Assembly: GCF_020515625.1 (NCBI RefSeq)
Contig: NZ_JAIWPJ010000005.1
Coordinates: 62,001 to 126,000 of the forward strand
Direction of reading: 5' to 3'
Source of the DNA: Natrinema amylolyticum
Lineage (GTDB): Archaea; Halobacteriota; Halobacteria; Halobacteriales; Natrialbaceae
Length of the DNA: 64,000 nt
The notes beneath the pieces are model-generated. The model was given only the letters and a program-made list of their open reading frames with translations. It made no database searches and had not been told where the DNA came from. This document shows positions 8,568-17,373 of the stretch, piece after piece. How positions within the stretch are numbered: position 1 is the stretch's first letter; each line of letters begins with the position of its first letter. The position numbers and the translations under genes were made by a program.

Positions 8568-9056
8568 ATGGAACGGCTCACTCCGCGAGTGCGCGTCGTC
8601 TGGCTGTTTCTCGCGCTCGTCCGAGCCGCGATTTTCGGTGGGGTCATCGTCGGTGCGGCGCTCGGTCTCGTCCGCACGGACTTCTGGGAGGCAGCGCCGG
8701 ACGCTCTCGTGCCGGCCGCCGTCGCCATCGCCGTCGTTCTCGCACTCCTCCGCGTCGTCGTGGCCTGGCGGCGCTACGGCGTCTGGCGGTTCGAGCTCCG
8801 GGACGACGACCTCTACATCGAACGCGGCGTCTTCACGCGCGTCAAGACCGTCGTCCCCTACGTTCGGGTCCAGCACGTCGACTCCCGACGATCACCGCTC
8901 GAGCGAACGACCGGGCTCGCGACGGTCGTCGTCTATACGGCCGGCTCTCGGAGCTCCGACGTCGCGATCCCGGGACTCACGCCGGCTCGAGCCGAGGAAC
9001 TACAGGAGTCGCTTCGCCGACTCGCGATCGAGAGCGCGGGTGAGGACGCCGTATGA
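8568..9056 (+). CDS. PH-domain membrane protein, YdbS-like
   Basis: 162 residues. Two N-terminal membrane helices (about residues 10-35 and 45-65) are followed by one bacterial PH domain type 2 (RFELRDDDLYIERGVFTRVKT, then VPYVRVQHVDSRRSPLERTTGL). The family (YdbS) has unknown biochemical role; in Bacillus, YdbS/YdbT affect resistance to a bacteriocin, suggesting a cell-envelope role. Its stop overlaps the start of the next gene by 4 bp (ATGA), so the two are translationally coupled. Confidence 0.85.
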   Translation: MERLTPRVRVVWLFLALVRAAIFGGVIVGAALGLVRTDFWEAAPDALVPAAVAIAVVLALLRVVVAWRRYGVWRFELRDDDLYIERGVFTRVKTVVPYVRVQHVDSRRSPLERTTGLATVVVYTAGSRSSDVAIPGLTPARAEELQESLRRLAIESAGEDAV

Positions 9057-10657
9057 AGACGCTCCATCCGGCGTCGGTCGCCGTCCGCTCGCTCTCGCGG
9101 AGCCTCAACACCGGCTTTCTGTTCTTCGTCGTGGGGATCGTCGCCTCGCCCGGCGGGAACGGGACGGACCTGCTGTCCGTGTTCGGGCTCGTCGCGGTCG
9201 GCGTCGTCGTCGGCATCGTCTACGAGTTCGCCTACTACCAACGGTTCCGGTACGAACTCACTGACGACACGTTCGACGTTACCTCGGGGGTGGTCGCGCG
9301 CAGGGACCGCGAACTCCCCCTCGGACGCGTCCAGAACGTCGACATCAGACAGAACGTCGTCGGCCGCGTTCTCGGGATCGCTGCCGTCCACATCGAGACC
9401 GCAGGCGGGGGGCAGACCGAAGTCAGTCTGGAGTACGTCTCCGAGGCGGAGGCTCACCGCCTCAGGCGACAGCTCCGCAGCGGTGCGAGCGCCGACGAGA
9501 CCGACGCGACCGACGCGAGCGAGACGAGGACAGACGCGACCGAAACGGACGCGGCGACGGCCGACGACGAGACGCTCCTGTTCGAGATCCGGCCGCACGA
9601 ACTCGCGATCCTGAGCGTCTTCACCATCGATCCGGGGGCGAGTCTGCTGGGCGGTATCGCGCTCTCGTTCGCCAGCGGCCTCGATCCGATGGCGTTGGTT
9701 CCGTCGGACCGCCTCGGCGGACTTCCGGGCCCGGAAACGGGGCTGTTCGCGCTCGCGTGGGGTCTCCTGCTCTTCCTGCTCGCGGCCTGGGTCATCAGTG
9801 CCGTTCTCACGTTCACCCGCTACTACGGCTTTCGGCTCACCCGCGTCGGCGACGAACTCTACTACGAACGTGGCCTCCTCCAGCGCTACAGCGGGACGAT
9901 CCCCCTCGAGAAGGTCCAGACGCTGACGATCACGGAATCGATCCCCTTCCGCTGGTTCGGCTACGCTGCCTTGAGCGTCGAGACGGCCGGCTACGCCCCC
10001 GGACAGTCCGACTCTCGCGGGACCGAGTCCGCGATTCCGCTCGCCGACGCCGGCCGGGTCGCCGAACTCGCCCGCGCGATCGAGCCGTTCGGGCCCGTCG
10101 ACCTCGAGTCCCCGCCGCGGCGCGCTCGCGAGCGGTACGCGGTCCGATACCTGCTCGTCGTCACCGCTGTCGTCGGCGTCGCGTACCTGCTGGCGCGATA
10201 CACGGGGATCGTCCGGCAGTGGTACGTCCTCGCCGCCCTCGCCGTCCTCGCCCCGATCGCGGCGCACCTGAAGTGGCGGAATCGGGGCTACCGCATCGAC
10301 GACCGGTACTTCCTCACGCGAACGGGGTTCTGGCGGCGGACGACGAAGGTCGTCCCCTACTACCGTGTCCAGGCTGTCCTCCACCAGGCGACGATCTTCC
10401 AGCGCCGACGGCGACTCGCCAGCGTCACCGCCGACACCGCCAGCTCCGCCTCGCTGCTCGGCCGCGCCGCGACCGCCTACGACGTGGACGCGGACCGGGG
10501 CCTCGAGATGCAGGCCGTCATCGAGGAGCGGTTACAGGACCGTCTCCGGGCGCGCCAACGCCAGCGGACGGTCGGGCGGTGGTTTCGCGACTCGGGCAAT
10601 GACGAGTCGAGGAACGACGAATCGTCGGCGGAGCCCGGCGACGGCGACGGCGGGTGA
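9053..10657 (+). CDS. Multi-PH-domain membrane protein, YdbT-like
   Basis: 534 residues with three bPH2 repeats at roughly residues 62-140 (RYELTDDTFDVTSGVVARRD), 255-345 (FRLTRVGDELYYERGLLQRY) and 405-490 (YRIDDRYFLTRTGFWRRTTK). Each is preceded by a pair of membrane helices. A Thr/Asp/Glu-rich linker at about 145-175 separates the first two units. This is the YdbT arrangement, and the 4-bp overlap with the single-domain YdbS-like gene is the conserved pair. The C-terminus is charged and low in complexity. Confidence 0.87.
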   Translation: MKTLHPASVAVRSLSRSLNTGFLFFVVGIVASPGGNGTDLLSVFGLVAVGVVVGIVYEFAYYQRFRYELTDDTFDVTSGVVARRDRELPLGRVQNVDIRQNVVGRVLGIAAVHIETAGGGQTEVSLEYVSEAEAHRLRRQLRSGASADETDATDASETRTDATETDAATADDETLLFEIRPHELAILSVFTIDPGASLLGGIALSFASGLDPMALVPSDRLGGLPGPETGLFALAWGLLLFLLAAWVISAVLTFTRYYGFRLTRVGDELYYERGLLQRYSGTIPLEKVQTLTITESIPFRWFGYAALSVETAGYAPGQSDSRGTESAIPLADAGRVAELARAIEPFGPVDLESPPRRARERYAVRYLLVVTAVVGVAYLLARYTGIVRQWYVLAALAVLAPIAAHLKWRNRGYRIDDRYFLTRTGFWRRTTKVVPYYRVQAVLHQATIFQRRRRLASVTADTASSASLLGRAATAYDVDADRGLEMQAVIEERLQDRLRARQRQRTVGRWFRDSGNDESRNDESSAEPGDGDGG

Positions 10658-10734
10658 GCGCCGAGCGGCGGGGACCAGTGCCGGCCGCTCGAGAGGGGTA
10701 GTTACATGACCCCGACTCCGAAACGGCCACCGGA

Positions 10735-11763
10735 ATGAGCGACGAGCACACGAAAGTCGCGATCGCCTGCCAGGGCGGCGGAAGTCACACGGCGTTCACT
10801 GCGGGGGCGCTCCAGCGGCTCCTCCCGGAGATCGCCCGCCCGGAGTACGATCTCGTCGGGTTCTCGGGGACGTCCGGCGGCGCGATCTGTGCGCTGCTCG
10901 GCTGGTACGGACACGTCCATCCCGACCTCGCGCCCGGCGCACTGCTCGGCGAGTTCTGGAACGATCTGAAAGCGACGACGCCCGCCGAGCGGTTCGTCAA
11001 CGATTTCGCGGTCGCGATGACCGAACTCCGGACGATGGGGGTCGGATTACCACAGTACAGTCCGACACAGACTCCCGCCGGGATGATGGCACAGCGGGAG
11101 CTTCGATCGCTGCTGGAGCGACACGTCGACTTCGAGCGCGTTCGATCGCTGAGCGATACGATCCGCGAGCGACGACGGACCGAGGGCGCCGTCCTCCCGG
11201 CGTTACTGGTGAGCGCGATCGACGTGCTAACCGGTGAGTTTCGCGTGTTTCGCGGCCACGAGATGTCCGCCGATGCCGTCCTCGCCAGCGCCGCCGAGCC
11301 CGGCATCTTCGACGCCATCGACGTCGACGGTGGTCACTACTGGGACGGGCTCTTCTCGAAGAACCCACCGGTCCGGGACTTCTCGACGGCCGACGACATT
11401 CCGGACCCCGACGAGGTCTGGCTCGTCCAGATCAATCCCTCCACCCGGTCGAAAGTCCCCCGCTCCCAGGCCGAAATCGCCGACCGACGAAACGAACTCA
11501 GCGGCAACACTGCACTCGAGCAGGAGGTCGAGTTCATCGAACAGGTGAACGAGTGGATCGATGCGGGCTATCTGCCGGATCGATACACGCACACCGACAT
11601 CCGGCGGGTCAGATTCGACGAGGAACTCCGGTGGTCGACGAAACTCGACCGGTCACCCCACCTCATCGACGCGCTGTTCCGGACCGGCCGCGAGCGAGCG
11701 GGGTCCTTCCTCGCCGATCGGGCCGCCGACGCACGGCCGACGAACTACTCCGAGGATCCGTGA
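10735..11763 (+). CDS. Patatin-like phospholipase
   Basis: 342 residues. The N-terminus has the oxyanion-hole glycine run (CQGGGSHTAFTAGAL, residues 12-26). The catalytic nucleophile is Ser47 in G-T-S-G-G (VGFSGTSGGAICALLGWYG). The dyad Asp is probably D204 in HYWDGLFSKNPP, matching the D-G of bacterial patatins, after the usual ASAAEPGIF segment. Serine acyl hydrolases of this class cleave acyl lipids. No signal peptide is seen, so it is likely cytosolic or membrane-associated. The gene ends 13 bp before the convergent SDR gene. Confidence 0.88.
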   Translation: MSDEHTKVAIACQGGGSHTAFTAGALQRLLPEIARPEYDLVGFSGTSGGAICALLGWYGHVHPDLAPGALLGEFWNDLKATTPAERFVNDFAVAMTELRTMGVGLPQYSPTQTPAGMMAQRELRSLLERHVDFERVRSLSDTIRERRRTEGAVLPALLVSAIDVLTGEFRVFRGHEMSADAVLASAAEPGIFDAIDVDGGHYWDGLFSKNPPVRDFSTADDIPDPDEVWLVQINPSTRSKVPRSQAEIADRRNELSGNTALEQEVEFIEQVNEWIDAGYLPDRYTHTDIRRVRFDEELRWSTKLDRSPHLIDALFRTGRERAGSFLADRAADARPTNYSEDP

Positions 11764-11776
11764 GTTCCCTCGGGAA

Positions 11777-12652
11777 TCAGTAGGTCAGGCTCATCCCGCC
11801 CTCGTGGGTCATGTCGCCGCCGTTGAGGTGTTTGCTATGCTGTGAACAGCCCATCACGAACAGGTTCGCGACCTCGTAGGGCTCCATCATCTCCTTGACC
11901 CGAGTGCGCTCTAACATGACGTTCTCGACAACCTCGTCGACGGTCATGTCCCGCCTGTCGGCCGTGTCCGGGAGCTGTTTCGCGACGAGCGCCGTCTTGA
12001 CGTAGGCGGTGCTGACGGTGAACGCCCGCACCTTCCCCTCGCCCTCGGCCGCGATCGACTGCGTGAGTCCCCGGAGCCCGAACTTCGTCGTGTTGTAAGC
12101 CACCTTGTCCCGGGTCACGATGTGGCCGTGGACCGAGCACATGTTCCCGACGACGCCCGTCCCGTCCTCGTTGGCACGGAAGTGGGGCAGACAGTGTTTC
12201 GCGAGCACCATCGGTGCGCGCTGCATGACGTCGTGCATCAGGTCGTACTTCTCGAGCGGGAACGATTCGATCGGCGCGACCGTCTGAATCCCGGCGATGT
12301 TGGCCAGATACCGGAGGTCGCCCTGCGCTGCCGCTTCGTCGACGATCCGCTCGAGATCGTCGTCGTTCGTCAGGTCGGCGACGACCGTGACGAGTTCGCC
12401 CGGCAGGGACAGGTCTTCGGTCTGACTCTGCGTCTCGGCGAGCCCCTCCTCGTCGCGGTCCGTCGCGACGACGGTCAGTTCGTTCGCGGCGAAGGCCAGC
12501 GCAGTGGCCTGTCCGATACCGGAGCCGGCCCCCGTCACGATCGCGACGTTCTCGGCGGCGTAGTGTGGATCCTCGAGCTCCAGGAGATCGTCGCGCGTTA
12601 GTTCGGACGGTCCGTACTTTTCCATCGCTTCCTCGACGGTCATATCAGCCAT
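11777..12652 (-). CDS. Short-chain dehydrogenase resembling D-3-hydroxybutyrate dehydrogenase
   Basis: 291 residues, classical SDR. NAD-binding T-G-A-G-S-G-I-G at 40-47, NIAG at 118-121, catalytic S173, Y186 and K190 (YNTTK). The end (MTHEGGMSLTY) and the spacing resemble 3-hydroxybutyrate dehydrogenases, which interconvert 3-hydroxybutyrate and acetoacetate. About 30 extra residues precede the Rossmann core (MADMTVEEAMEKYGPSELTR), unusual for the family. D66 after the second strand (VVATDRDEEG) favours NAD over NADP. Substrate is an inference. Confidence 0.8.
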   Translation of the reverse strand: MADMTVEEAMEKYGPSELTRDDLLELEDPHYAAENVAIVTGAGSGIGQATALAFAANELTVVATDRDEEGLAETQSQTEDLSLPGELVTVVADLTNDDDLERIVDEAAAQGDLRYLANIAGIQTVAPIESFPLEKYDLMHDVMQRAPMVLAKHCLPHFRANEDGTGVVGNMCSVHGHIVTRDKVAYNTTKFGLRGLTQSIAAEGEGKVRAFTVSTAYVKTALVAKQLPDTADRRDMTVDEVVENVMLERTRVKEMMEPYEVANLFVMGCSQHSKHLNGGDMTHEGGMSLTY

Positions 12653-12973
12653 ACCGGGGCGGACGACCAGTAGCGGGGAATAACTACCGCCGATACGGAC
12701 TGCGCTCTCTCATCGACGGGGAAAGACTGGCTCCGATCCCAGCGACGGGACAGAAAAACGGATTTCATCGAATCCGACTCCCTCGTCCCGTTTCGATGAT
12801 CCGTTTCGGACGAGTGTCGATAGTCGCCGCACGGAGTCGCTCCTCCGCCGTGAAGTCGGGTACGTCGAGAATAATCACTTGAATCGCTCGAATCCGGGCG
12901 TATAAACGACTTAGCTCAGATGGCCGTTTGACTCTAAAGAAGGTATTTACGTATTTCGCCCAACTCATTTGAT
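12653..12973. other. 321-bp divergent promoter region with a tRNA-like fragment
   Basis: Between the leftward SDR and the rightward lipoprotein gene. A TATA-like TATTTACGTATTT (about 12943-12955) lies some 25 nt before the ATG at 12974, fitting leaderless transcription. The stretch 12911-12923 (TTAGCTCAGATGG) looks like a tRNA D-arm, but no complete cloverleaf can be drawn. Confidence 0.45.
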
Positions 12974-13537
12974 ATGAACCGCCGCACGATCCTCGCTGGT
13001 GCCGGCTTCGCCTTCTCCACTCCGTTCGCTGGGTGTCTCGCAGACAGCGTTTCGTCGGGAGATACCGGTGCTGAACACGACCCCGACAGTTCGGATATAC
13101 CAGATTCGCCCGGAGACTATCCGGTTAACACGGGTGGCTTAGAGGAATTCGACCCGGAAAGCACATACGAGGAGATTGATATCGGGAGTCGAGAGGGAGT
13201 GGACGATTCCTCTAGACCACACGATGTGGAAATTTGGAACGAAGCCGCTGAATCCGAAGTAGTGCTCCGAACTATCGACTTCAGAGAAGAACTCGTGGTT
13301 CACCACGAGACGTATGAAATCCCGGACGACACGTCACTCTCGGTCTCACTCGTAGAGCCGTCAGAATACCTCATTGAGATGCGCGTTCCTGCCACCGAGA
13401 CACAACGCATGTTGCGAGTACCCTGTCACTTCTTCGATTGCAACGCATCAGTCACACGAATCGGAATCTTCGAGGACGGGAAAATGCGGTCTTCCGTGCT
13501 CTTGACGACGGCAGCGTGTCCATCCGCAGAATGTTAA
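12974..13537 (+). CDS. Tat-type lipoprotein of unknown function
   Basis: 187 residues. The N-terminus has a twin-arginine-like MNRRTIL and a lipobox FAGC at about residues 18-21, followed by an acidic Ser/Asp-rich spacer (residues 22-70) typical of haloarchaeal surface lipoproteins. The remainder (about 75-187) looks like a small beta-sandwich (VEIWNEAAESEVVLRTIDF, VVHHETYEIPDDTS, YLIEMRVPATETQR) with two pairs of Cys near the end (PCHFFDCNAS, then CPSAEC). That suggests a disulfide or metal site. I do not recognise the family. Codon use is less GC-biased than its neighbours. Confidence 0.7.
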   Translation: MNRRTILAGAGFAFSTPFAGCLADSVSSGDTGAEHDPDSSDIPDSPGDYPVNTGGLEEFDPESTYEEIDIGSREGVDDSSRPHDVEIWNEAAESEVVLRTIDFREELVVHHETYEIPDDTSLSVSLVEPSEYLIEMRVPATETQRMLRVPCHFFDCNASVTRIGIFEDGKMRSSVLLTTAACPSAEC

Positions 13538-13745
13538 ATTTCGCACAAATGTCGAATCGGTCAGACGATTTCTTCGTGAGCTCGTCTCTTCTCTCGGCTA
13601 TATACCCGGGAATTCTGAACTGGCTACTCACTTATCGTATCCTCAGTGAGTTTGTGCAGTCTCGAGGCAACCGTGAAACGGTCGCTTTTACCTAGTCTCA
13701 CCCCGTCGAATGGATATAGCGCTATGTGCTTTATTAGTCTGGGTA

Positions 13746-13764
13746 CAGACAGCAATTCTGTCTG
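13746..13764. repeat. Perfect 7-bp inverted repeat with 5-nt loop
   Basis: CAGACAG (13746-13752), loop CAATT, CTGTCTG (13758-13764). It lies inside the gene desert, with no gene start close enough to suggest an operator. Confidence 0.4.
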
Positions 13765-14060
13765 GAGAACGGAATTCGAGGGGCCGTCTCATCGACGTAG
13801 ACCGTTCGAAACGGACAGCCTGTCGTGCTGAAACCGATGGAGAAGAAACGATGTCGCAGATAGTGTACGGATTCCCACCACTGAAACCGCTCAGTGACGT
13901 TCTGAGAGGCTTCGAACTGAAGCGATTGAATACTACTTGGAACTGAGTTTAAGCCGGCGAGAGTCTCCGCCAGAAGAGTAAACGAACTCTCCTGATCGAC
14001 TCGAGACCACACTCTATAGATGAGCGCTGCGACGAAGACCGGGGGCGGCCGAGACCAGTG

Positions 14061-14088
14061 GCCCGCTGCCGAGTTCCTCGCAGCGGGC
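14061..14088. repeat. Strong GC-rich hairpin
   Basis: GCCCGCTGC (14061-14069) pairs with GCAGCGGGC (14080-14088). The inner GAG/CTC pairs extend the stem to 12 bp around a TTC loop with one bulged C. It is the strongest local structure in the gene desert. No T-run follows on either strand, so a classical terminator is unlikely. Confidence 0.5.
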
Positions 14089-14986
14089 ATTCGGTGTCGA
14101 ATCGCAGACTCCCAGTGGCGTTCGAGCACGGAACAGGCAATGCATGTCGATGCTGCCGACAAACCGAACGAAGCGCCACCCGGAGAGAGTCACGACGCCA
14201 CAGCAGTAAGCCGTCAGTGGGACAGCGACTCGACGTCCGCTGTGGTCGACTGGAACGCTAATTACTGATTGACGATTGGGGAAGTTTCCACGACAGCCGA
14301 AGAATTACAGAGGTACGAGAACGGGAGCACGACGACTCGTCGAGGCGACCGGGGAGACACTCACGAACCGGGTCGCGGTCGATCGGCCTCGAGAGTCGAT
14401 TTCGGGCCCGGTACCGCGCTGTTCCTCGCCGACAGACCGCGTTTTTGTCCGAGAAGCGGAGCAGGTCGACTCGAGTTCGAGCCCCACCCGAGCGAAACCG
14501 CTGAACGAACTCCCGATCGAACTTCGGTGCTCGACCGCGCGGCGGAACGAGAACTCGAACTGATCCCGGCCGACCGGATCGATGATCACGACTCATCGGT
14601 AGCCGGTCGGCCGCGGCGACGGCCGCGACAGCTACATGGAGATCGCGGCCCGCTCGAGCAGTTCCGGACTCCCTCACGCGAGTCGGCGTTCCCGCTCGAG
14701 TCCCACATGAGAACGGACGAGATCGCATTCACTGGTCGCCGAGTGGGTGATGGCTGACACGAGGTGACGGCGAGAGACCAATCGCCGACAGTCTTCCCGA
14801 CGGCATACATCTCAGATCATAGTACCACCTACCAGAATATTATATCTGCATTCATGGGACTTCTACTGCAGTTAATATGCAACCAGAGTACAATACTTCG
14901 CACAATATGGGTCCCGTAGCTCGAGATAAACTCACTTAGCTCGAATAATGGGTAGATTGAATATCACCGCGTCTGATGGATGGCGT

Positions 14987-15382
14987 ATGAGCGATTCGGC
15001 GGATACATCTAAGACTGCTGTCAAAACGTACGTCCCGACCTACCAGAAGGAGGAGTGGGAATCCCATGCCGACGAACTCGACATGAGCCAGAGCGAGTTC
15101 GTTCGAACGATGGTCCAGGCGGGGCGTCGGGGGTTCGAATCCGGCTCAGCGGAACCCGATTCTTCGGACCAAGACCCTGGGGGTAACGGCCTCGAGACAC
15201 AGGTTCTCGAATTACTATCTACTGACACGTATTCGTGGGACGAGCTCCTCGAGGCGGTCGCCGACGACATCGAGTCGCGGTTGGACGAGACCCTCGAGGA
15301 ACTCCAGTCGGCGAACCGGGTTCGATACAGCGGACGCCACGGTGGGTACACGACTATCGACGGTGGTGGCGATGGCGACTGA
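14987..15382 (+). CDS. DUF5805-like small protein coupled to the recombinase
   Basis: 131 residues from ATG 14987. N-terminal part (SKTAVKTYVPTYQKEEWESH, then SQSEFVRTMVQAGRR) looks like a ribbon-helix-helix-type DNA-binding segment. C-terminal part (LSTDTYSWDELLEAVAD, then LEELQSANRVRYSGRHGGYT) looks like a winged helix. I recall this as the DUF5805 family that sits beside XerC-like recombinases in haloarchaea. An upstream in-frame ATG at 14948 is possible but gives an untypical N-terminus. It overlaps the recombinase gene by 11 bp, so the two are co-expressed and it may regulate or assist the recombinase. Confidence 0.75.
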   Translation: MSDSADTSKTAVKTYVPTYQKEEWESHADELDMSQSEFVRTMVQAGRRGFESGSAEPDSSDQDPGGNGLETQVLELLSTDTYSWDELLEAVADDIESRLDETLEELQSANRVRYSGRHGGYTTIDGGGDGD

Positions 15383-16418
15383 GCCCGGGACCGACGCCCC
15401 GGCGGACGTCGCGGACCCAATCGAGTACTTCCTCGACGACCAGCGATACCACGGCAAGAGCGAGCGGACCCTCGAGGCCTACGAGCGCGTGCTCCGGCGG
15501 TTCGAGGCGTTCGTCCGGGAGCGCTTCGACGTCGAGGCGGTCGGGGCGGCCCAGCGCCGCGAGTGTATGGCCTGGATTCACTCGCTGCGCGGCGAGTTCG
15601 AATCCAGCACGATCGCGACCTACGCGTCCTATCTCAACCGATTCTACGATTACATGACTCGCGTCGGCGTCTTCGACGACAACCCGATGGGGCTGGTCAT
15701 GGAAGAGATGTCCGAATCGATCGATACGAACCCGACGCGGCGGGACATCTCCGTCGGCGAAATGCGATCGTTCGTCGGCTCGATCGATCATCCCCTCGAG
15801 CGGGCCGTCGTCGTCACTCTCCTGAAGACCGGGATGCGCGTCGGCGAACTGTGTAACCTCGATCTCCGGGACCTCCACCTCGAGATTCCGGAACTCGACC
15901 TCGAGTGGACGCCCCGCGTCGGGCTCGAGCGGCGGCCGTCGTCGCTGTTCGTCTCGTCCGAACCGGCCCGCGGGACGACCGTCAACGGTGAGGAACGGAC
16001 GGCGTCGAACAAGCGAAAGCGGGACACGGTGGTTCCCGTCGACGCCGAACTTCGGCGCGTACTGCTCGAGTGGCTGGCGATCCGACCGGACGCGGTCTCG
16101 GGGGCGCGGCCGCTCTTTCTCGACACGCGTGACTCGTGGGGCGAGCGGCTCACGCCGTCGGACGTGCGCTATATCGTCGAGAAACACGCTCGAGAGCACG
16201 GCTGGTACCGGACCGGCGGCGGGACTCAGGAGAACGTCACGCCCCACTACTTCCGGCACTTCTTCACCACCCATCTGCGGGATCGGACCGGCGATCGGGG
16301 GATCGTCCAGTACCTCCGCGGCGACGTCGCCGGCGACGTGATCGACACCTACACTCACAACTGGGGCGACCGGGTCCGCGAGACCTACCTCGAGTGCATC
16401 TACGGCGTGACTCGGTAG
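15372..16418 (+). CDS. Tyrosine recombinase (XerC/XerD-like, haloarchaeal)
   Basis: 348 residues. N-terminal SAM-like core-binding domain (about 15-105: EYFLDDQRYHGKSERTLEAY, YLNRFYDYM), then catalytic domain. Catalytic residues visible: R156 (GMRVGEL), a Lys near 214-216 on the beta-hairpin, H292-x-x-R295-H296 (HYFRH) and nucleophile Y327 (DTYTHN). Cuts and rejoins DNA through a 3'-phosphotyrosine, probably in chromosome dimer resolution. The start at 15372 (MATEPGTDAP) lies inside the previous gene. No att-like direct repeats, tRNA or phage genes are nearby, so it reads as a resident housekeeping recombinase rather than an integrase of a mobile element. Confidence 0.87.
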   Translation: MATEPGTDAPADVADPIEYFLDDQRYHGKSERTLEAYERVLRRFEAFVRERFDVEAVGAAQRRECMAWIHSLRGEFESSTIATYASYLNRFYDYMTRVGVFDDNPMGLVMEEMSESIDTNPTRRDISVGEMRSFVGSIDHPLERAVVVTLLKTGMRVGELCNLDLRDLHLEIPELDLEWTPRVGLERRPSSLFVSSEPARGTTVNGEERTASNKRKRDTVVPVDAELRRVLLEWLAIRPDAVSGARPLFLDTRDSWGERLTPSDVRYIVEKHAREHGWYRTGGGTQENVTPHYFRHFFTTHLRDRTGDRGIVQYLRGDVAGDVIDTYTHNWGDRVRETYLECIYGVTR

Positions 16419-16616
16419 CGAGACGGGATAGTGCAGCGATGAGGGCCGCGACTTCGGCGGGTTCGATGTGACCACGTCGGACAATTCTGTCCGAATCTAC
16501 CCGTGGGTGCTGCATATTTACTATATCTGGACTCAATTGCAGCGTCCGAAACCCGTCTCATAAATCAAATAGTGATATACCAATATGCCACCATCCGGGA
16601 CGAAAACGGGAACCCG

Positions 16617-17084
16617 TTATTCGACGAGCGAGGTCATCTCACAGGAGAGGACCGTCGTCTCGTCGTCTTTGACGACGTCGACCTGATAGCGGACCGTGCC
16701 GGTACCCGGCGCGTCGGGCGTTCGCTCCGTCTCGAGGACCTCGCGTTCGACGCGGATCGTGTCGCCGATGAACGTCGGCGCGGTGAATCGGAGGTCGTCC
16801 ATGCCGTAGAAGGCGACGATCGATTCGCGCTCGAGGGGGGTGCGACTCTGCCAGATCAGGCCCGTCGCGGCCGAGAGGACGAGCATGCCGTGGGCGATCC
16901 GCTCGCCGAACGCCGAGTCGGCCATCCGGTCACCGTCGGTGTGGAGGTGATTGAAGTCGCCGGAGACGCCGGCGAAGTTCGTCACGTCGGCCTCGGTGAT
17001 CGTCCGGCCCTGAGTGACCATGCGATCGCCGACCGCGGCTCGCTCGAAGAAGCCGTCCGCTTCGGGGTCGGTTCCGGCGCTCAT
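16617..17084 (-). CDS. MaoC-like (R)-specific enoyl-CoA hydratase
   Basis: 155 residues, single hot-dog fold. The hydratase-2 motif is complete: D43-F-N45-H-L-H48 (SGDFNHLHTD), followed by FGERIAHGML. Asp43 and His48 are the expected catalytic pair. Hydrates trans-2-enoyl-CoA to (R)-3-hydroxyacyl-CoA and can feed polyhydroxyalkanoate synthesis or modified beta-oxidation. It starts inside the stop of a 43-residue upstream ORF (4-bp ATGA overlap). Confidence 0.87.
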   Translation of the reverse strand: MSAGTDPEADGFFERAAVGDRMVTQGRTITEADVTNFAGVSGDFNHLHTDGDRMADSAFGERIAHGMLVLSAATGLIWQSRTPLERESIVAFYGMDDLRFTAPTFIGDTIRVEREVLETERTPDAPGTGTVRYQVDVVKDDETTVLSCEMTSLVE

Positions 17085-17212
17085 CGGTCGGTCCCCGTGA
17101 CGGACGCCCCTGCGTTCTCGAGGGGTCGGATCTCCGCTCGGGCTGTGACCGTTCGTCCCGCGTCTCGTCGACGAGTCGTCCGTTCGTCTGCCGTCGGTGT
17201 CGGATCTGACAT
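17081..17212 (-). CDS. Possible 43-residue ORF translationally coupled to the MaoC gene
   Basis: ATG at 17212, stop TGA at 17083-17081 overlapping the MaoC start as ATGA. The peptide (MSDPTPTADERTTRRR, then TVTARAEIRPLENAGASV) has a usual haloarchaeal MSD start but no recognisable domain. It may be a real small protein, the remnant of a longer gene, or just a leader frame. The 4-bp overlap is the only strong argument. Confidence 0.35.
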   Translation of the reverse strand: MSDPTPTADERTTRRRDAGRTVTARAEIRPLENAGASVTGTDR

Positions 17213-17373
17213 ACGTCCATACCCGATGATCGCTCTGTTAAGCGTTATGGCGGCAGTGACGGACCGGCGTCTGATCCCGCCGCTCACCGGGGGACGAAGG
17301 ACGGATCGAGTCTCGAGCAGCCGCGCTGTGGGGTCTCGACAGAGGGACCGTAGTCGCGGATTCGGCCGGCGAG

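Larger units (their letters stand above)
13538..14986. other. 1.45-kb gene desert
   Basis: No frame here gives a convincing haloarchaeal protein. Short open frames exist on both strands (for example 14269-14757 plus, 14258-14728 minus), but they are Arg/Ser-rich, poorly acidic and lack recognisable motifs. The first 500 bp is AT-richer, the part from 14000 to 14760 GC-rich, and the last 200 bp AT-rich again (promoter of the next gene). Two hairpins stand out: CAGACAG/CTGTCTG at 13746-13764 and the 14061-14088 stem. It may hold gene or element remains, or an unrecognised RNA. Confidence 0.6.

Noticed and set aside
14020-14268. 82-residue plus-strand frame
   Set aside because: Overlaps a strong hairpin and has no recognisable domain; treated as chance.
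14269-14757. 162-residue plus-strand frame in the gene desert
   Set aside because: Arg-rich, no motif, no clear promoter or ribosome site, and competing frames of equal length exist on the minus strand. It could at best be a decayed gene.
15133-15142. GTTCGAATCC, the classic tRNA T-arm word
   Set aside because: Lies inside the coding frame of the DUF5805-like gene (codes GFES), with no acceptor or anticodon stem around it.
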